Assembly: GCA_022866885.1 (NCBI GenBank)
Contig: JALHWS010000058.1
Span: 1 to 26,116 of the forward strand
Reading direction: 5' to 3'
From: Candidatus Microgenomates bacterium
Lineage (GTDB): Bacteria; Patescibacteriota; Microgenomatia; 2-02-FULL-39-11
DNA: 26,116 nucleotides
Numbering within the stretch: the stretch's first letter is position 1; each line of letters starts with the position of its first letter. The translations under genes and the position numbers were made by a program. The notes beneath the pieces are model-generated. The model ran no database searches and had not been told where the DNA came from. It was given only the letters and a program-made list of their open reading frames with translations. Shown one piece after another: positions 22,476 through 26,116 of this stretch.

Positions 22476-24992
22476 GTGCTCAAGAAGATAAAATTAGGGG
22501 AACTGGGAATAATCCTTTTTGTTTTAGCCGCAGTGGTATTTATTTATCGGGATTTCTTTTTCCGCGGTAAGATAGTTTTTTCCTCTAATTTCCTGGCCAC
22601 TTTTTATTCGCCCTGGACGACTCATCAGTATCCGGGTTATCCGAACGGCATTCCCAATAAGCCGATCGGAGGCAATGACAATGTGCGGATGTTTTATCCT
22701 TACCGGACCTTTATTAATGAGTCATTGAAAGCCGGAGAGTTGCCTCTTTGGAATCCGTATAATTTCTCCGGAAGTCCCTTACTGGCCGATTTCCAGTCAG
22801 CGGTTTTCTATCCGTTAAACATCATCTATTTATTACTGCCCCAGATAACGGCCTGGTCAATCCTGGTCATAATACAACCACTTTTGGGGACACTTTTCAT
22901 GTATCTATATTTACGGCTCTTTATTTCCCAAAAATCAGCCGCCTTTTTGGGAGCGATCGCTTTCGGTTTCTCCGGCTTTATCCTCGTCTGGTCACAGGAA
23001 AACGCAGTGGTTGGGCAGGCGTCCATTTGGTTTCCTCTGATTTTGTATGGGACGGAAAAGTTTGTTTCTACAAATTCTTTGAAATACTTTGTTTTGCTTG
23101 TTGCAGGGCTGGCTTCGTGTATCCTGGCCGGATTTTTGCAGGTTACTTTTTATATTTTTTTCGTCAGTATCTTATACGGAATTTTCCGAATCAGAAGCAT
23201 CAGTAAAAATAAAAAGAGTACTTCGTTATTTCTTGTTAGTGCTTATTTATTAAGCTTAATGATTTGTGCTGTCCAAATAATCCCTTCCATTGAAGCGTTT
23301 TTCCAGTCTGCCCGTAGTACTTCATCTATCCAATCAGTATTGGAAACGTATTTATTGCCTCTTCGATATTACCTTCGTGTGCTTTCACCGGATATTTTCG
23401 GCAATCCGGCCACTTACAATTATTTCGGTAAGGGATTTTATCACGAAAGTATATTTTATCTTGGTATTATCCCACTGGTTTTTGCCGTCTTGGCGGTATC
23501 ATATTGTTGGAAAAACAAGATCGTTAAGTTTTTTATCCGGGTCAGCGCCGTTTCATTTTTTCTGGGAGTAAAATCCCCTTTTACCGACTGGTTTTACCGA
23601 TTGCCCATACCGCTTGTCAATACTTTCACACCCAGCCGGATCTTTTTTGTCACTTCCACCGCTTTGGCGATCATTTCCGCATTCGGCTTTTCCTATTGGC
23701 TGGAAAATGATAGTAAAAAAACCAGAAAAAGAACCTATCTAGCCGCAGGAATGATGATTGGTATTCTTATTTTCATCACCGTTTTTTATTACCTGTCGGT
23801 GATAACGAATAATAAAAACTTATTGGTAAAGTTTGTCTGTTCATTGATCAATCCCAATGAATATTTAATGATGACAAGCGTCATCACCACTTTCAGAAAC
23901 ATAATCCCGCAACTGTTGATGCTGTTTGCCGTCATCCTCATAACAACTTTTCGGAAAAAAATTCGATACGGAAAAGTAATAGTCATAATTTTGTTATGTC
24001 TGGGGCAGTTTTATTTTCTCAATAAATATGCAGTAATAGGATACAGGAAATTTCTTTACCCGGATCATTTTATTTTTTCCGATATCCGGACCAATCAAAA
24101 AATAACGGATAGGTTTATCAGTTTTGGACTGCCTATTGCCAGCGATGTAGGCATAGAGAAACATATCTTTTCTCCGGACGGAATAGATCCGGTGTTCCCC
24201 AGAAGATACGGTCAGCTGGTCTACGGGGCCAAAAACAACGGTTTATATACCATGGAAATTCCCCGGATTGAGGTAATGCTGTCTGAATATTCCGATAATT
24301 ACAAGGAGATGCTTGATGGACGGCTTTTCAAAATAATCTCACTTCTTGGTGTAACGCGCGTCTATAATTTCGAAAAAGAATATAAAAACAAAGAAATTCT
24401 CGGTTCTTTATTTCCTAAGAGTCTGTTTAAGCCGCTGTGGAACCGTGAAGGTTGGCAGGTTTATGAGAATACTCAGGCCTTGCCCCGGGCATTTTTTGTG
24501 GATGACTATCTGATGGAAAAAGATCCCCAAAAAATTCTTGATCTTATGTTTGACCGAAAAATCGATTTACGAAAGACGGTTATTTTGGAAGAGACACTAC
24601 CGGAAATTTCACTGACCCAAAAAGATCCTGGTTTGGCCCTTTCAAGCGAAGTAATTATTGAAGTTTATAAACCATCATTTATTCAACTGCAGGTGGAAAC
24701 CGATAAGGATAAAATTCTTTTCCTGTCCGATAATTATTACCCGGGTTGGAAAGCAAAGATTGACAACTTGGAGACAAAAATCTACCGGGCGGATTTTACT
24801 TTCAGAGGGATTGTGGTTCCAAAAGGTAAACATACGGTAGTTTTTTCTTTTGAACCTTTTTCTTTTAAAATCGGAGCAATAATTTCAGGATCGGCAATAT
24901 TTCTACTGCTGTCAATTGTTTGTTTCCGCCGGTTTAACCAACGGAATAACCCGCCAGATGCGGTAGGCTTTAGTCGTTTCCGGCATGGATAA
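22476..24992 (+). CDS. YfhO-family polytopic membrane protein, probable glycosyltransferase-like
   Basis: 838 residues from GTG 22476; no Shine-Dalgarno is visible. The N-terminal two thirds hold about a dozen hydrophobic segments, starting at ELGIILFVLAAVVFIYRDFFF. The family hallmarks are the first extracytoplasmic loop with PWTTHQYPGYPNG, a DNVRMFYPYRTF stretch and LPLWNPYNFSGSPLLADFQS. The C-terminus is a soluble domain ending DNYYPGWKAKIDN, IYRADFTFRGIVVPKGKH and a last membrane segment. YfhO proteins are GT-C-like and linked in Bacillus to glycosylating lipoteichoic acid; the substrate here is unknown. The last 27 codons overlap the convergent gene by 81 bp, and the tail after the final membrane segment may not be ancestral. 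Confidence 0.88.
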   Translation: MLKKIKLGELGIILFVLAAVVFIYRDFFFRGKIVFSSNFLATFYSPWTTHQYPGYPNGIPNKPIGGNDNVRMFYPYRTFINESLKAGELPLWNPYNFSGSPLLADFQSAVFYPLNIIYLLLPQITAWSILVIIQPLLGTLFMYLYLRLFISQKSAAFLGAIAFGFSGFILVWSQENAVVGQASIWFPLILYGTEKFVSTNSLKYFVLLVAGLASCILAGFLQVTFYIFFVSILYGIFRIRSISKNKKSTSLFLVSAYLLSLMICAVQIIPSIEAFFQSARSTSSIQSVLETYLLPLRYYLRVLSPDIFGNPATYNYFGKGFYHESIFYLGIIPLVFAVLAVSYCWKNKIVKFFIRVSAVSFFLGVKSPFTDWFYRLPIPLVNTFTPSRIFFVTSTALAIISAFGFSYWLENDSKKTRKRTYLAAGMMIGILIFITVFYYLSVITNNKNLLVKFVCSLINPNEYLMMTSVITTFRNIIPQLLMLFAVILITTFRKKIRYGKVIVIILLCLGQFYFLNKYAVIGYRKFLYPDHFIFSDIRTNQKITDRFISFGLPIASDVGIEKHIFSPDGIDPVFPRRYGQLVYGAKNNGLYTMEIPRIEVMLSEYSDNYKEMLDGRLFKIISLLGVTRVYNFEKEYKNKEILGSLFPKSLFKPLWNREGWQVYENTQALPRAFFVDDYLMEKDPQKILDLMFDRKIDLRKTVILEETLPEISLTQKDPGLALSSEVIIEVYKPSFIQLQVETDKDKILFLSDNYYPGWKAKIDNLETKIYRADFTFRGIVVPKGKHTVVFSFEPFSFKIGAIISGSAIFLLLSIVCFRRFNQRNNPPDAVGFSRFRHG

Positions 24993-26116
24993 AATCTGCT
25001 GACCAAGAGGGAAAACGGTATATTTAGTCGGGTAAAACAATTCCTTAGTGACAACCTGATGTTCCGGATATTCACCGCCTTCCGAAACTAAGATGGCGTT
25101 TGTCTGTTTGGTATTGTCTTCGTTCCAATCTATCTCCCTGAATTCGTATTTGCCGAATTTTTTACCATGGGACCAGCCGTCGGGGTCAGTCGAATAACGT
25201 TCCAAATGTGTCCAAACTTCCTGCGGAGGAATTTGATGGTAAAAAAGCAAAAAGGCATACATGCTTTTTTCCGGTTTGGTAATAACGATTTTATCAACTT
25301 CTCCTTCGTTCTCTTTCAGAAAATCAAACATTTCTTTGGCGCGTGCTTCCCATTCATTGGCGTAGACAATCGGGAAGCGGAAATAGTAGGAAACCAAATA
25401 GTATGAAATATGCCATAAATAAATTCCGGAAATAACGGTTAAAGCGATTATCAACCGGACTTTTTTGCGGATAAGAAACTGCATTATTGTAATCCAGCCG
25501 GTACTGATAACAATAATCATTGGAACGATTATAAAGAAGGTTCTGGTGGCATAAGGAGGATTGACTGTCAATGAAGCGGAGAGAACCGTCAGGATAATCC
25601 AGCCGGCGATCATTTTGTAAAAACGGTTACCGGTACGGATTTGTCGGTATGCGGTAACTATCCCAACCATAAGGGGAAGAATTTCTACCAGGTAAAATTG
25701 GCCGATATTACCGATACCGGCGACCGCAGAGCCGTAGGCAAAATAAAATCCGGGGGAAAGGGCGGTCAGGATATTTCTCAGATATTCATAAAAAACCATG
25801 ATTACCCGGTTAAAAAATAGCGGACCGAGGAATGATACGGAGCTGTTTAAGACATAACTTCTAAAACCTAAGAAAACACTTTTAGTATAACTGCTTGATA
25901 AAATAACCGCCCCTTTCGGGCCGAAGATGCCGCCCGGATCAAAAAAATTGATGATAAAAGGTAAAAGCAAGAAGATGCCAAGAGTTATCAGACCAAGAAT
26001 AAATTTTTTCGGCAGGGCAATTATTTGTTTCCGGTTGACGGTCAAATAATAAATAAGAATAATCGGCACAAGCAACCGGGTCATGCTGTAAGTGTAAAAA
26101 GCGATGATAAATAAAG
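24912..26116 (-). CDS. GT39/PMT-like membrane glycosyltransferase, C-terminal part (cut by window end)
   Basis: The frame is open to the last base: residues FIIAFYTYS precede the first internal Met at 26084, so the true start lies outside. About 400 residues are visible. The segment FIIAFYTYSMTRLLVPIIL resembles the YTYxxARxxxP strand of GT39 (protein mannosyltransferase/ArnT-like) enzymes, where the Arg is typical. Some seven or eight membrane helices follow, then a soluble C-terminal domain of about 160 residues (WEARAKEMFDFLKENEGEVDKIVITKP and onward). The catalytic N-terminal loop with its Asp-Glu pair is outside the window. It would move a sugar from a polyprenyl-phosphate donor to an external acceptor. 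It converges on and overlaps the YfhO-like gene by 81 bp. Confidence 0.82.
   Translation of the reverse strand, partial: LFIIAFYTYSMTRLLVPIILIYYLTVNRKQIIALPKKFILGLITLGIFLLLPFIINFFDPGGIFGPKGAVILSSSYTKSVFLGFRSYVLNSSVSFLGPLFFNRVIMVFYEYLRNILTALSPGFYFAYGSAVAGIGNIGQFYLVEILPLMVGIVTAYRQIRTGNRFYKMIAGWIILTVLSASLTVNPPYATRTFFIIVPMIIVISTGWITIMQFLIRKKVRLIIALTVISGIYLWHISYYLVSYYFRFPIVYANEWEARAKEMFDFLKENEGEVDKIVITKPEKSMYAFLLFYHQIPPQEVWTHLERYSTDPDGWSHGKKFGKYEFREIDWNEDNTKQTNAILVSEGGEYPEHQVVTKELFYPTKYTVFPLGQQILSMPETTKAYRIWRVIPLVKPAETNN

Overview
The window looks bacterial: it encodes a bacterial ribosomal protein L19 (rplS), a YraN-family protein and a bacterial-type tRNA-Lys. Coding density is very high and start codons mostly lack clear Shine-Dalgarno sequences. 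The mix of genes suggests a Candidate Phyla Radiation (Patescibacteria, perhaps Microgenomates-like) genome or another uncultivated lineage. This placement is an inference with moderate to low confidence.

Positions 1-17831 (+) are one almost uninterrupted purine operon: purL (5' end cut by the window) - purQ - purC - purE - purF - glyA - purN - purD - an unrecognised M24-fold-like gene - purM - purP1 - purP2 - purB - purA - guaB. Together they cover PRPP to FAICAR and IMP to adenylosuccinate/AMP and XMP. The pathway is a hybrid. Step 3 uses folate (PurN, with GlyA feeding the folate pool). PurE is of the class II (PAICS-like) type that needs no PurK. The bacterial bifunctional PurH is absent from the window, and two archaeal-type PurP (formate-dependent FAICAR synthetase) paralogs stand in its place. 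No IMP cyclohydrolase (PurH or PurO) and no guaA are visible here. Two genes of uncertain role, the divergent purP2 and the M24-like gene, are candidates for undescribed functions in the operon.

Positions 17856-21351 (-) hold rplS - yraN - tRNA-Lys(TTT) - aspartase/fumarase - malic enzyme. The last two could dispose of or recycle the fumarate that PurB releases twice per AMP made.

Positions 21393-22010 hold a consensus-type promoter, a leader with a hairpin, an orphan 143-residue protein and a partial inverted copy of the tRNA-Lys 3' end. Positions 22021-26116 hold a small membrane-anchored protein (-), a YfhO-like 838-residue membrane protein (+) and a GT39-like membrane glycosyltransferase (-, cut by the window end), the last two overlapping convergently.

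A family of short palindromic elements starting with GTCATT(G)CGAG runs through the window. A near-identical pair of 76 bp copies follows purC and purN, a variant supplies the C-terminus of PurM, and a short copy sits in frame inside malic enzyme. Unrelated palindromes fill the purF-glyA gap. Every junction in the operon wider than about 35 bp carries such a palindrome. No gene-free stretch reaches 300 bp; the longest are 21352-21518 and 5888-6047.
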